Source of the DNA: Ferrimonas balearica
GTDB taxonomy: Bacteria > Pseudomonadota > Gammaproteobacteria > Enterobacterales > Shewanellaceae
Reading direction: 5' to 3'
Assembly (NCBI RefSeq): GCF_019802055.1
Contig: NZ_JAHVHW010000007.1
Coordinates: 1,451,403 to 1,515,402, forward strand
Length of the DNA stretch: 64,000 bases
Shown here: piece by piece, positions 24,037-32,801 of the stretch
Layout of the letters: every line of letters begins with the position of its first letter
How positions within the stretch are numbered: the stretch's first letter is position 1
Translations under genes and position numbers: made by a program
The notes under the pieces: generated by a model
What the model saw: the letters and a program-made list of their open reading frames with translations, nothing else
Databases searched by the model: none
Told to the model about the DNA's origin: nothing

Positions 24037-24587
24037 CCGCTGACAGGCTCCTGTTCACTGACGGCGGCCGGGGCACCTTGCTGCGACCGGCCCCGCACAA
24101 AGGTGTTCTTCACCCGGCGGGAACGCAGCATGTACGGCACCCAGATGGCGCAACTGACCACGGTGCGCATCATCTGATCGGCGGTTTCTTTGTCCCAAAC
24201 CGGCATATCCGGCAGCACCAGCGTGGTGACCCAGATATCCAGGGGGATAAACAGCAGGAAGCTGAGCAGCACAATGATATAGAGGCGAGGAAACCAGTGG
24301 TGACGGGTAAAGTAGAGGCCGATCAACACCAGGGTGGCCACCAGCATCACCAGGTTAAAGGCGAGTTCGCCGATGATCAGAGGGCCCCAGAGCGGGTGAT
24401 AACTCTCCAAGTTGAGATCGGTAATCACCTCAAAGGTGCCATCGGTAAAGAGTTCCGGATAGAAGCGAAGCTCCATAAACAGCCGAATTGGCGCGATGCA
24501 GACCCCTATCCCCACCAGAATCAGCCAGCCTCCCAGGCCAACCGGCCCCGGGTCAGCGTCCACTGCCGTTTGCGTATCCTTGCTCAT
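24033..24587 (-). CDS. DUF2569 membrane protein
   Basis: Seen: 184 residues from ATG 24587 (MSKDTQTAVDADP). GLGGWLILVGIGVCIAPIRL (about 16-35) is the characteristic DUF2569 first helix; three more helices follow (LIIGELAFNLVMLVATLVLI, LYIIVLLSFLLFIPLDIWV and a C-terminal one with IWVPYMLRSRRVKNTFV). The YML.S.RVK..F motif is conserved in the family. Function unknown. Context: coupled to the downstream peptidase gene by a 4-bp overlap. Confidence 0.9.
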   Translation of the reverse strand: MSKDTQTAVDADPGPVGLGGWLILVGIGVCIAPIRLFMELRFYPELFTDGTFEVITDLNLESYHPLWGPLIIGELAFNLVMLVATLVLIGLYFTRHHWFPRLYIIVLLSFLLFIPLDIWVTTLVLPDMPVWDKETADQMMRTVVSCAIWVPYMLRSRRVKNTFVRGRSQQGAPAAVSEQEPVSG

Positions 24588-24674
24588 CCGTGTGCCCTTG
24601 TGTGGTGTCGTCCATCCAGGACGACTCAAACCACTAACCTAGCAACCAAGTGGTTGATGTCACAAGTGGAATCA

Positions 24675-25820
24675 TCAGTCCAAACGCTTCTTAAAGCGCA
24701 ACGATGCCACTACCAGGCCGATTACAGTAAATCCCGCCAGCCAGATGGCGTCGGGTTGCAGGTCAGCCAGGGACGCATCCCTGAGAATGACACCCCTGAT
24801 CGCTCGCATAAAGTGCGTGGCGGGCAGCACCTCTGCAATCTGCTGCGCCAGTTTCGGCATCCCCTCATAGGGGAACATAAATCCGGACAGCAGAATGGAG
24901 GGCAGCAGCACAAATACCGTCATCTGCATCGCCTGAAGCTGATTGGTGGCCAGCGTTGAGATCACCAACCCCAAAGACAGACTGGCAGCAATAAACAACC
25001 CGGTGATCCCCGCGAGGCTGGCCAGCGAGCCACCTAATGGCACATGAAACACCCAATAGCCCAGCCCCAGAATGATGGCGACCTGGATAAAGCCGATGAA
25101 CACGTAGGGGATGATCTTACCCAGCATCAGCTCAATGGAGCGCACCGGCGTGTTGATCAGCATCTCCATGTTGCCGCGTTCACGTTCACGTACAATCGCG
25201 GCAGAAGTAAACATGATCATGGTCATTGTCAGGATCACGCCGACCAATCCCGGCACAATGTTCACCGCGGTTCGCTGCTCCGGATTGAAAAACAGGGTGA
25301 CCTCAAAGGTGGGCACACTGCGGTTGGCGGGCTGGCGCAGGAGTTCTTTCAGCGGCATGGCGCGCAACCCTTTAATGGCGGCCGCAATCATGGTGTCGGA
25401 GCCATCCACCAACCAGTGCGCCACCGGGCGGCTGGTCTCTTCGTCCGTGGCCGGCGGCGTCCCCAGCCCGACGCTTTGATTACGGACCAGACGCTGGCTG
25501 AGGTCCTCCGGTATCACCAGTGCAGCCCGCACCCGTGAGCCTTTGATGGCCTCATTCGCCTCCTCGATGGTGGCGTACTGCTCAGTAAAGGTGACCACCT
25601 GGGTGGCACTGATGGTCTGCACCAGAATGCGCGACAGCGCGGTATCGCTTTGGTCCACCACCGCTACGGGGATATGGCGAATATTGGTGTTAATAGCGAA
25701 CCCAAACAGCATCAGCTGAATAAGGGGGATCATCACCACCATGCCAAAGGTCATGCGATCCCGGCTGAGCTGAGTGAGTTCCTTACCGACAATCGCCAGA
25801 ATGCGACTAAGACTCCGCAT
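24675..25820 (-). CDS. ABC-2 type permease (YhhJ/YbhR-like)
   Basis: Role: membrane component of an exporter fed by the HlyD-type adaptor and ATPase encoded upstream. Seen: 381 residues from ATG 25820 (MRSLSRILAIVGKELTQLSR). One N-terminal helix (GMVVMIPLIQLMLFGFAINT), a large external domain (about 45-170) and five C-terminal helices, with the conserved ERERGNMEMLINTPVRSIELMLGKIIPYV region split across residues about 220-250. Context: starts inside the end of the ATPase gene (14-bp overlap). Only one permease gene is present where the E. coli ybhGFSR system has two, so it probably acts as a homodimer. Confidence 0.92.
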   Translation of the reverse strand: MRSLSRILAIVGKELTQLSRDRMTFGMVVMIPLIQLMLFGFAINTNIRHIPVAVVDQSDTALSRILVQTISATQVVTFTEQYATIEEANEAIKGSRVRAALVIPEDLSQRLVRNQSVGLGTPPATDEETSRPVAHWLVDGSDTMIAAAIKGLRAMPLKELLRQPANRSVPTFEVTLFFNPEQRTAVNIVPGLVGVILTMTMIMFTSAAIVRERERGNMEMLINTPVRSIELMLGKIIPYVFIGFIQVAIILGLGYWVFHVPLGGSLASLAGITGLFIAASLSLGLVISTLATNQLQAMQMTVFVLLPSILLSGFMFPYEGMPKLAQQIAEVLPATHFMRAIRGVILRDASLADLQPDAIWLAGFTVIGLVVASLRFKKRLD

Positions 25821-26748
25821 TTGCCTGCCCTCCCCGGCCACCGGTGCAGGTGACAAAGACGTCTTCCAGGCTGGGGCGAACCGGTTCAATACTGGTTGCC
25901 GAGCCCAACATCGGTAACGTGGCGAGCCAGCGCTCCGGCGACTCGATCCTATCCGCAATCAACACCCGCAGACGCGCCCCCAACTGGGCGGCGGACATCA
26001 CCTCGGGCAGCGCCATCAATTGCTTTTTCAAGGCACGCAGATCCGGCGCGGCCACCTCAACGACCCGGGCGCCCATATTGGTCATCAACCCTTCCGGGCT
26101 GCCGTCAGCGCGCTTCTGCCCCTCCTCCAGAATCGCCAGACGATGACAACGCTCCGCTTCATCCATGTAGTGAGTCGAAACCAGAATGCTGGTGCCCTGA
26201 TCGCACAGGTCGAACAGTTGCTCCCAGAAGTCCCGACGGTTTTCCGGGTCCACCGCCGAGGTGGGCTCATCGAGAAACAGCAGCCGGGGTTTGTGCAGCA
26301 CCGCTGCCGCCAGAGCCAGACGCTGGCGCTGACCTCCGCTCATGCTTCCTGCCCGTTGATTGCCTCGGTCAGCAAGGCCGTAAACCGACAACAGCTCCTC
26401 GATCCGTTTGCGGCTCTCCCGGTATGGCAGGCTGTAGATCCGCGCCACAAAGCGCAGATTCTCCAGCACCGTCAGGTCTTCATAGAGAGAGAACTTCTGG
26501 GTCATGTAGCCGATCTCCCGCTTAAGCGCCTCGGCATCACCGGGCAGCGGGTGTTCAAGCACTCTTACCGTGCCCTCTGAGGGGGTGAGCAGTCCGGTCA
26601 GCATCCGGATGGTGGTGGTTTTGCCGCAGCCGTTGGGGCCGAGAAAACCGTAGATGGTGCCTGGCGCCACCTGAAGGTCGATGCGGTCTACTGCGGTAAA
26701 GTCGCCAAATCGCCGGGTCAGCCCCTGGGCTTCGATTACCCACTCCAT
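25807..26748 (-). CDS. ABC exporter ATP-binding protein (YbhF-type, single domain)
   Basis: Seen: 313 residues from ATG 26748 (MEWVIEAQGLTRRFG). Walker A GPNGCGKTTT (near 38), Q-loop MTQKFSLYEDLTVLEN, signature MSGGQRQRLALAAAVL, Walker B LLFLDEPTSAVDP and switch STHYMDEAERC. The DEPTSAVDPENRR form and the C-terminal extension (about 225-313) match the ATPases of DrrA/YbhF-type drug exporters. Context: begins 4 bp after the adaptor stop and overlaps the permease start, so the three genes are one operon. Confidence 0.94.
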   Translation of the reverse strand: MEWVIEAQGLTRRFGDFTAVDRIDLQVAPGTIYGFLGPNGCGKTTTIRMLTGLLTPSEGTVRVLEHPLPGDAEALKREIGYMTQKFSLYEDLTVLENLRFVARIYSLPYRESRKRIEELLSVYGLADRGNQRAGSMSGGQRQRLALAAAVLHKPRLLFLDEPTSAVDPENRRDFWEQLFDLCDQGTSILVSTHYMDEAERCHRLAILEEGQKRADGSPEGLMTNMGARVVEVAAPDLRALKKQLMALPEVMSAAQLGARLRVLIADRIESPERWLATLPMLGSATSIEPVRPSLEDVFVTCTGGRGGQANAES

Positions 26749-26752
26749 CCGC

Positions 26753-27715
26753 TTACTCCCCGACCGGCATATCAACCTGGACCGGCACGCCACTGGGCAA
26801 GCCCGATGCGGAATCCGGCAGCTGAACCTCAGCCAGATACATCAATCGGCTGCGCTCCTCCTGATTCAGGGCGTAATAGGGCGTAAAGGCCGGTTCCTGG
26901 CTGATCCAGCGCACCCGGCCCTTGATCGGCTCAGACAAGCCATCCACATGCACTGCCAGTTCGATGCCGCTGGTGATGCGCACGCGATAGGGCTCTGGCA
27001 CATAGATACGGGCATAGGGAGCGGCCCCGGCAAGCAGCACCGCTACCGGGCTTCCCACGGTCACCCGCTCACCCAGATTCCAGGGCAGGCTGTCCAGAAC
27101 GCCGTCCCGGGTGGCGGTGACGGTGAGATCATCCAACCGCTTGCGTTCACTCTCCAGCGAGGCCTGATTCGCGGCCAGCTCTGCGGCAGCCATGCGCAGA
27201 TCCTCTTCCCGGGTGCCGTTGGTCAGCTCCCGGAGTTGTTCCTGGGCACTGCGAAGATTGGCATCTGCCGCATCCCGATTGGCCAGCGCCCGGTCCAGTT
27301 CCGCCTGGCTGATCATCCTGGCGGCCACCAGGTCACGATTGCGTCGGTAGGTTTGCTGGGCATCCACCAGCGTAGCCCGAGCACCGGCAACACGAGCCTG
27401 AGCGGCGGCCACCTCCTCCTCCCGCGCCCCGTTACGAAGCTTCTCCAGATTCGCTTCGGCCCGCAGCACCTCGGCTTCCGCTCTGGCAACCATGGAGCGC
27501 TGTTGGCGATCATCCAACTGAACCAGCACATCCCCGGCCTGAACCGTGTCGCCCTGAGCCACCGGCAATGCCACCACCACTTCGTTAACCGTTGCGGTCA
27601 ACGCGACCCTGTCCCGCTCCAGCGTGCCCAGCGCAAGGTGGGACGCCTGGGGGGAGCAACCCGCCAGAACCACAAAAACGAAAGTCCAGACCACTCGTGC
27701 CATGGTGTGCCTCAT
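26753..27715 (-). CDS. HlyD-family adaptor lipoprotein (YbhG-like)
   Basis: Seen: 320 residues. The N-terminus carries a lipoprotein signal (ARVVWTFVFVVLAGCSPQ) with Cys in the lipobox LAGC, so the adaptor is probably lipid-anchored rather than helix-anchored. It then has a lipoyl half-motif (VALPVAQGDTVQAGDVLVQL), a long Ala/Glu/Arg coiled-coil hairpin (about 70-190) with twice-occurring NGAREEEV / NGTREEDL turns, and a second half (VTATRDGVLDSLPWNLGERV). ATG at 27703 is an alternative start. Context: first gene of the exporter operon. Compared with the adaptor at 7037 it is shorter and of a different subfamily. Confidence 0.9.
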   Translation of the reverse strand: MRHTMARVVWTFVFVVLAGCSPQASHLALGTLERDRVALTATVNEVVVALPVAQGDTVQAGDVLVQLDDRQQRSMVARAEAEVLRAEANLEKLRNGAREEEVAAAQARVAGARATLVDAQQTYRRNRDLVAARMISQAELDRALANRDAADANLRSAQEQLRELTNGTREEDLRMAAAELAANQASLESERKRLDDLTVTATRDGVLDSLPWNLGERVTVGSPVAVLLAGAAPYARIYVPEPYRVRITSGIELAVHVDGLSEPIKGRVRWISQEPAFTPYYALNQEERSRLMYLAEVQLPDSASGLPSGVPVQVDMPVGE

Positions 27716-27849
27716 TGGTGCCTTTGTCTGCTGTTACTGTTGGTCAAATCCATTTGGATTACAAGATGATGAGATCAAGCCCAGGAGCCCTTTATTAAGC
27801 TCATTCAACCCCGTTCACTTCGCTTGTGCATCGGCCGATTGGGCCATGA

Positions 27850-28284
27850 ATGGCTACACTGACAAAGGCATCCCGACATTCCGGTGGCCCATTTATGAGT
27901 GCAGAAGCTCGAGTTCACATACTCCAGGGTGTGCTTCGTGTGGCTGGCGTCATCATGGCGCTGGGCTGGTTGCCCCTGTCCTGGCTCTGGCCCTCTGGCT
28001 GGGGCTGGCACCTGGAGACGGACCACCTCTACTTCGAACTGATGCTGGGGATCTACGCGACTCTGGGCGTGTTCCTGTTCTGGGCAGGCAGCGACCCCCT
28101 CGCCCACCGCAGTCTGATCTGGTTTGCTGCGTGGTCCAGTCTGGTACACGCTGGCATCATGACCTGGCAGGCGCTTGCGGATCCTGCCCACTTTGGCCAC
28201 TTCTGGGGCGACGTCCCCGCGCTGTTGTTGCTGGCCGTGTTGATCTTCCTGCTGATGCCGAAAAAGGGGTGGGACCTCTCCTAG
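27850..28284 (+). CDS. Small polytopic membrane protein (DUF6632-like)
   Basis: Seen: 144 residues (or 129 from ATG 27895, MSAEARVHILQG), with four hydrophobic helices: VAGVIMALGWLPLSWLW, FELMLGIYATLGVFLFWAG, SLIWFAAWSSLVHAGIMTW and PALLLLAVLIFLLMP. The second and third helices with HRSLIWFAAWSS..HAG resemble the DUF6632 family recalled from memory. Function is unknown. The start is uncertain because neither ATG has a strong ribosome-binding site. Context: 69 bp before the SET-domain gene, possibly cotranscribed. Confidence 0.7.
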   Translation: MATLTKASRHSGGPFMSAEARVHILQGVLRVAGVIMALGWLPLSWLWPSGWGWHLETDHLYFELMLGIYATLGVFLFWAGSDPLAHRSLIWFAAWSSLVHAGIMTWQALADPAHFGHFWGDVPALLLLAVLIFLLMPKKGWDLS

Positions 28285-28353
28285 CCTCACATTGCACCCG
28301 TTATGCCCCTGTGATATACGGAGTACTTTGTTGTTTTCACGGAAGATTTGGCT

Positions 28354-28812
28354 GTGCAGGATCACACGCAAGACCTGGAGTTCGTACGCTCCGCCACTCT
28401 GAGCACCATCGCCCACACCGACATTCGCCCCAGTCAACTCCACGGATTTGGCCTTCACGCAACGGCAACCATCCCGGCGGATACCCTCCTCTGTGTGCTG
28501 GATGGTCAAGTGATGCCCATCGCCCATTACCAGGCGATTGAGGAGCAGGTCGGCCCCACACTGGGCGGTTACCGCAAGTACGTGTACATGGAGTGCAACT
28601 ACCTGGACAAGGAGACTCTGCTCGCCCGTCCATTCCGCACCAGCTACAGCTACATCAACCACTCCCGGACTCCGAACACGGTCCTGCTCCGCCATCCCCT
28701 GCGCCTGGTTGCGCTGCGGGATATCGGCCCGGATGAGGAGCTGACCGTGGATTACCGGAAGGAACAGCTTTCCGACGATTACCTGAACGATCCCGCCAAA
28801 CAGTTTCTCTAA
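28354..28812 (+). CDS. SET-domain protein (candidate lysine methyltransferase)
   Basis: Seen: 152 residues from GTG 28354, which lies 7 bases after GGAAGA; TTG 28348 is too close to that site. Core SET motifs are present in order: SQLHGFGLHAT (AdoMet-binding GxG-type strand, near 31), YMECNYLDKE, SYSYINHSRTPNTVL (near 107, the RFxNHxCxPN motif with Arg for Cys) and DEELTVDYR (near 131, the ELxxDY catalytic Tyr). There is no post-SET cysteine cluster. Known: SET proteins methylate lysines on proteins, and bacterial ones act on ribosomal or chromatin-like proteins. The target here is unknown. Context: 15 bp before an unrecognised membrane protein gene. Confidence 0.85.
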   Translation: MQDHTQDLEFVRSATLSTIAHTDIRPSQLHGFGLHATATIPADTLLCVLDGQVMPIAHYQAIEEQVGPTLGGYRKYVYMECNYLDKETLLARPFRTSYSYINHSRTPNTVLLRHPLRLVALRDIGPDEELTVDYRKEQLSDDYLNDPAKQFL

Positions 28813-28827
28813 GCGGGGCTCGTCAAC

Positions 28828-30180
28828 ATGATTACCATCCGCGTGATGTGCGTTCAGCCCATTGAGGTGAGCGTGGACCAGTATGAAAACCTGCTGGTTC
28901 GAAAGTCCCATGCCCGCTCCCTGCGGGACCGCTACAACAACAACCCGTTTCAAACCCGCTGGCTACAGCAGTTCCGCCAGCACCACCGCAAATTCGTGAA
29001 CTACAAATCGCTGTTCTCGGACTCCACCAGCCGGGTCGATGCCAATCTGCTGAAACCCGACCTGCAGCAACCGGCGTTTCTGGTGGGCGGTGAGCATGAC
29101 CTCTCCCAGTACCTGCTACCCGAGGAGACGGTGTACGACCTGGTGTTTGATCCCCGCTTCTTCAACTTCGTGCTGGTTTACGAGTTAGCCTTTGCGCTGC
29201 CGGACCACAAGCTGGGACAGATCCTGACCGCCGACCAGGCGGATGTCCGCCAGGACGACCTCTACAACACGGTTCGCGGACTGATGGTGAAGGAGCAGGA
29301 TGACAGTCCCCTCTCTGAGTGGGCCAATCAGATCCGTGCTCAGGTGCTGGGTGAAGTGGAGCAGCTCTGCCGTTCCGAGCGCCGCCGCAATAGCCTCAAG
29401 GTTGCCAGCATCGGCAATAACTCCGGCAACATCACCCTGTTTGTGGACGCCTCCGCCCGGGACGAGCGGATTAAGAACCTGTTCCTGAACTGCAACGCCA
29501 ACGCCGAACGCCTGCTGGGCAACCGCACAACGGTGGTGGACAATGACAAGGTTCACTACGCCTTTTTTAGTCGTTTTCACACCATTATCAGCGACGATCC
29601 CCGCTATTACCTGCGTTATGCCCCCATCCAATACCACATCCAGTTCATCTGGTTCTATGTGCGCTACTACAGCGAGATCATGGAAGCACTGAACCACCAT
29701 GTGCTGGCTCTGAACAGCCGCGCCCGCATCGGCAGTAAGCGCCACGTGATCGACGAGTACATCAACAAGATTGAACAGCTGAAGATGCACAATGAGAACT
29801 TCAAGCTGGCGATCGAATCGGACAACAGTGCGGTGTACGCCAAGATTGAGGGCAAGTGGAACATTGAGAGCAGCCTGGCAAACGCTCAGTCCTATGTTTC
29901 CTTCTTTAAGGACTATCTGGAGCGGGCCTACATCCGCAAAGCGGAACGAGCCAGCCAGCGCCAAAACCACATTCTGTTTGTGATCTCCTGCATTCAGATC
30001 CTGGGTTTGATCAGCATCTGGAGCGACTACCTCGGCCTCTCCAAACTTCAAACCGCCATCATGGGCGTCAACCACCAAAGCGCCGATGAATGGGTACTGC
30101 ATATCAACACCTGGTTACCCATCGGACTCTTTGCCAGCCTCATCTCCCTGGTGGTGTTTGCCTACGTCAAACGGGAGTAA
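28828..30180 (+). CDS. Unrecognised 450-aa protein with two C-terminal membrane helices
   Basis: Seen: a large soluble N-terminal region (about 385 residues, rich in aromatic, Arg and Asn residues, with a helical stretch near 275-375), then two helices: HILFVISCIQILGLISIW (about 386-403) and WLPIGLFASLISLVVFAYV (about 429-447), ending KRE. This topology recalls CorA and RMD1/DUF155 proteins, but the CorA GMN motif is absent and I cannot assign a family. The first residues (MITIRVMCVQPIEVSVDQYE) look like a beta strand. Context: cotranscribed with the SET-domain gene, and followed by a strong terminator, so the pair forms a closed unit. Confidence 0.75.
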   Translation: MITIRVMCVQPIEVSVDQYENLLVRKSHARSLRDRYNNNPFQTRWLQQFRQHHRKFVNYKSLFSDSTSRVDANLLKPDLQQPAFLVGGEHDLSQYLLPEETVYDLVFDPRFFNFVLVYELAFALPDHKLGQILTADQADVRQDDLYNTVRGLMVKEQDDSPLSEWANQIRAQVLGEVEQLCRSERRRNSLKVASIGNNSGNITLFVDASARDERIKNLFLNCNANAERLLGNRTTVVDNDKVHYAFFSRFHTIISDDPRYYLRYAPIQYHIQFIWFYVRYYSEIMEALNHHVLALNSRARIGSKRHVIDEYINKIEQLKMHNENFKLAIESDNSAVYAKIEGKWNIESSLANAQSYVSFFKDYLERAYIRKAERASQRQNHILFVISCIQILGLISIWSDYLGLSKLQTAIMGVNHQSADEWVLHINTWLPIGLFASLISLVVFAYVKRE

Positions 30181-30194
30181 CCCATCACAACAGG

Positions 30195-30238
30195 AAAGCC
30201 CGGCTCAGTTGTTAACGCGCTGAGCCGGGCTTTTTTTT
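30195..30238 (+). terminator. Rho-independent terminator
   Basis: Arms AAAGCCCGGCTCAG and CTGAGCCGGGCTTT (14 bp, perfect) around an 11-base loop, followed by a further T run. It ends the SET/membrane-protein operon. Confidence 0.93.
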
Positions 30239-30362
30239 GGTAGGGGCCCACTGCTCCACCCGTGCGCAAAACGGTTCAGGTCTGCGCCTATTCTTCCGAG
30301 TCGAAATCCAACCCAAAGGTGGGAAGCTTTTGGGAAAGCCTGATGCGCTGCGCGGTGAGTAT

Positions 30363-30386
30363 AAAAAATGGCCCTCAAGGGGCCAT
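30363..30386 (-). terminator. Rho-independent terminator of the cytochrome/reductase operon
   Basis: Stem ATGGCCC / GGGCCAT; on the minus strand it runs straight into TTTTT, 40 bp past the tetraheme cytochrome stop. Confidence 0.82.
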
Positions 30387-30425
30387 TAATTACTGGGCTA
30401 TTCGCCATTAACCGTGCGTTTGGCC

Positions 30426-30788
30426 TTATTGGGTGAACTCCGGATATTCGAAGTCATGACACTCCGCGCACCAGTTTTGCGCGGGCTTATGCTCGCTGTG
30501 GCAGAAGGTACAAGGAATATCCGCACCCCAGTGAGGTGAGTTGTGCGGGTTATCGGCGTGGTGCTCCGTCGCCTTAGCCAACTCTTCATAGGTGCCGTGA
30601 CACGTCATGCAAGCGGCTTCTGGAGCGGGCTGCTTCAAACCATCCTGATGACAGCTTTTGCAGTCTTTCTGTTCATACATAAAGCTGTGGTTCTGACGGC
30701 CTTCACGGTCACCCGCCACGTTAATCAGTTCGCCAGCTTGGGCTCCAAACGCAAGCACAGTGCAGAACACTGCAATCATCGGTTTCAT
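30426..30788 (-). CDS. Periplasmic tetraheme cytochrome c
   Basis: Role: electron carrier, presumably donating to the flavoprotein reductase encoded just upstream. Seen: 120 residues with a Sec signal peptide (MKPMIAVFCTVLAFGAQA) and four CXXCH heme sites: CKSCH, CMTCH, CTFCH and CAECH, at about residues 43, 60, 93 and 109. Extra His residues (NHSF, EHHADNPHNSPH, EHKP) can supply the second axial ligands, as in the tetraheme domain of Shewanella flavocytochrome c3. Context: 17 bp after the reductase gene. In Shewanella FccA both parts are one polypeptide; here they are separate, as in two-subunit relatives. Confidence 0.95.
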   Translation of the reverse strand: MKPMIAVFCTVLAFGAQAGELINVAGDREGRQNHSFMYEQKDCKSCHQDGLKQPAPEAACMTCHGTYEELAKATEHHADNPHNSPHWGADIPCTFCHSEHKPAQNWCAECHDFEYPEFTQ

Positions 30789-30805
30789 CGTTTCACTTCC
30801 TTGGT

Positions 30806-32323
30806 TCAGGCTTTGGCAACTTCTTCACCGGCGATGATGCCGAAGGAGAACGCGTCGGGGCAGGAGCAGGATGTCAGGCGAATACGGCCAAACATGCCTC
30901 CGGTGGCTTCGCCACAGGCGTAGAAACCGGGAATGGGCTTCTGAGTATTGATATCAATCACCTGAGCGGCGGTGTTGATCCTCACGCCACCTTGCGTGTA
31001 CGTGAAACCAGGCTGAGTTTTAATGGCGTAAAAAGGCGCCTGCTCGACGGTAACACCGTTAAGCTCGGCGACGTTTTTGCCAAATAGGGGATCGGTGCCA
31101 GCTTTGATGTTGGCGTTGTACTCGGCCAGCGTGGCTTTCAGGCCAGTCAGGTTAATCCCTTCCGCATCACAGAGGGCTTCCAGCGTGTCGTATTTGACGA
31201 TGGTCCCCTCTTTGAGGGCCAACCCGAGTCGCTGCTTGTCGTGGAAACTGTCAATGCCCTGCTGGTCGTAGATGTTCCGAGGGAAAACCCCACCATTCTT
31301 ATCCATCATGTAGCAGATGGCTTCGGCCAGGGTCTGACGGTTGTTTTGTTCATTCACGAATCGCTTGCCGGTTTTCGGGTCGACCATCGTGCCCCATTTC
31401 ATGTCTTCGGTTGGGATTTTGAAAGAGAACCGCATCAATGACATATGGATGGGATGTGCACCGGCGGCAATCATCGATTTCAGTGCGCCGGACGTTGCAC
31501 CAATGGCGGTTTTTGCCGGGATGTATTCGCGAATATTGGGGAACTCCGCACTGCGGAACTCAACGTCTCGCGAGTATCCACCGGACGCCATCACCAACCC
31601 CTTAGTGATGCGATAGTTTTTGTACACACCACTGGTGTTTTCGCGGTCATCATTGGCCAGCGTTCGGTCGAAGTGATAGTTCTCACGCACCTGGATCCCA
31701 ACAACCCGTCCGTCATCATCCCGATAGATTTTTTCAAACTTGGTGCGTCTGCGGATCTGACCGTTGAGGGTTTCCACAAAGTAGCGACGCAGAGGACGCA
31801 AAATGCCATTACCGCCCCCACCGATGGGGTAAAGGGTACGAGGCACGCTGTGGCCGCCCAGGAATTTCAGCTTGTCATGAAATTGGGCGCCACGCTCGAT
31901 GGCCCAAGGCAGGGCACGGGTTGTGGTTTCCGCCATCTTCAAGGTCAGTTCGTAGTGGTTTTGGTAGCCACCTGCCTTTGACATGTCGTTGGCAAACAGC
32001 TCAGCGCTGTCTTCGATCCCTTGTTGTTTCTGCAGGTGACTGTTCACCACCGCGAAGTTGAGGCCACTGATGGCGGAGGTTCCCCCCAACATCGGCAGTT
32101 TTTCCAGCATGACAAGACTTTTGACGCCATTCTCGATGGCACTGATGGCCGCGCAGGTGCCCGCCAGGCCTGAGCCAACAACGACAACTTCAAAGGTCTC
32201 ATCCCATTGAATGCCCTTATCGACTGGCGTCATGGCCATGACGGGAGCCGCCGCTCCGGCGGCACCTAATGCCAGGCCTTGCTTAAGGAAATTACGGCGC
32301 GAAACCGCGGTGGATTGAGCCAT
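30806..32323 (-). CDS. Tat-exported flavoprotein reductase of the fumarate/urocanate reductase type
   Basis: Role: FAD-dependent periplasmic reductase of the FrdA/flavocytochrome c superfamily, probably reducing an unsaturated organic acid as a respiratory acceptor. Seen: 505 residues from ATG 32323 with a Tat signal (SRRNFLKQGLALGAAGAAAP), FAD motif VVVVGSGLAGTCAA (about 46-59), ML.GG.S binding loop, and C-terminal FYACGEATGGMFG. Odd: the segment aligning with the HHTMGG motif of fumarate reductases reads FTYTQGGV, without both His residues, and the terminal Arg-loop reads RIRLTSCSCPDAFSFG. The acceptor is therefore probably not fumarate. Context: operon with the tetraheme cytochrome. Confidence 0.88.
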   Translation of the reverse strand: MAQSTAVSRRNFLKQGLALGAAGAAAPVMAMTPVDKGIQWDETFEVVVVGSGLAGTCAAISAIENGVKSLVMLEKLPMLGGTSAISGLNFAVVNSHLQKQQGIEDSAELFANDMSKAGGYQNHYELTLKMAETTTRALPWAIERGAQFHDKLKFLGGHSVPRTLYPIGGGGNGILRPLRRYFVETLNGQIRRRTKFEKIYRDDDGRVVGIQVRENYHFDRTLANDDRENTSGVYKNYRITKGLVMASGGYSRDVEFRSAEFPNIREYIPAKTAIGATSGALKSMIAAGAHPIHMSLMRFSFKIPTEDMKWGTMVDPKTGKRFVNEQNNRQTLAEAICYMMDKNGGVFPRNIYDQQGIDSFHDKQRLGLALKEGTIVKYDTLEALCDAEGINLTGLKATLAEYNANIKAGTDPLFGKNVAELNGVTVEQAPFYAIKTQPGFTYTQGGVRINTAAQVIDINTQKPIPGFYACGEATGGMFGRIRLTSCSCPDAFSFGIIAGEEVAKA

Positions 32324-32801
32324 CCTGAACTCTCCTGATGTGTGTTTAATACCCACTCAGTTGACGTTAACCAGGTCTGGCTTAGCGATAGTGGTTTACC
32401 GCACCACGGAATTGAGTGTGACCTTTACCTCGATTAAGTGGGGGATAACCAAAAAAACAAATTCACTTTAATCCTGAAAATATGGAACCTATTCCGGCCC
32501 TGAATTAAGCTCAGTATTTTTCACAAAAATAATATTTAAATGAGGCTTTTCCCGACTGGTAGATGCATTATCACTCCCATATGAGTAGGACACCCAAATG
32601 GAAGCCACTGAGTTGTGCCAAAACCAGAATCTCATGGAAAACGCTTTAAAAAACGCGCACTCATAGCCACTTCCTTCGCCCTTTCACCGAGTCAACGGAG
32701 ACCCTTTGCGCCATGGAAGCGGCACAGCTAAACCTTGTCCCCTGATGGTGAAGCCGTTAACTTACCTCAGCGATTCATAATAACTAGCGCATGGAGGTGC
32801 T
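32324..32801. other. Divergent intergenic region, AT-rich
   Basis: 478 bp between the reductase (minus) and a secreted protein gene (plus). AT-rich stretches at 32440-32560 (AAAAAAACAAATTCAC, then AATAATATTTAAAT) probably contain promoters. I looked for FNR/ANR sites (TTGAT-N4-ATCAA) and CRP sites and saw only half-sites such as TGTGACC at 32417. No open frame in it is convincing. Confidence 0.4.

Noticed and set aside
32324-32801. FNR or CRP site controlling the flavoprotein reductase
   Set aside because: Only half-sites are present; neither a full TTGAT-N4-ATCAA nor TGTGA-N6-TCACA was found.
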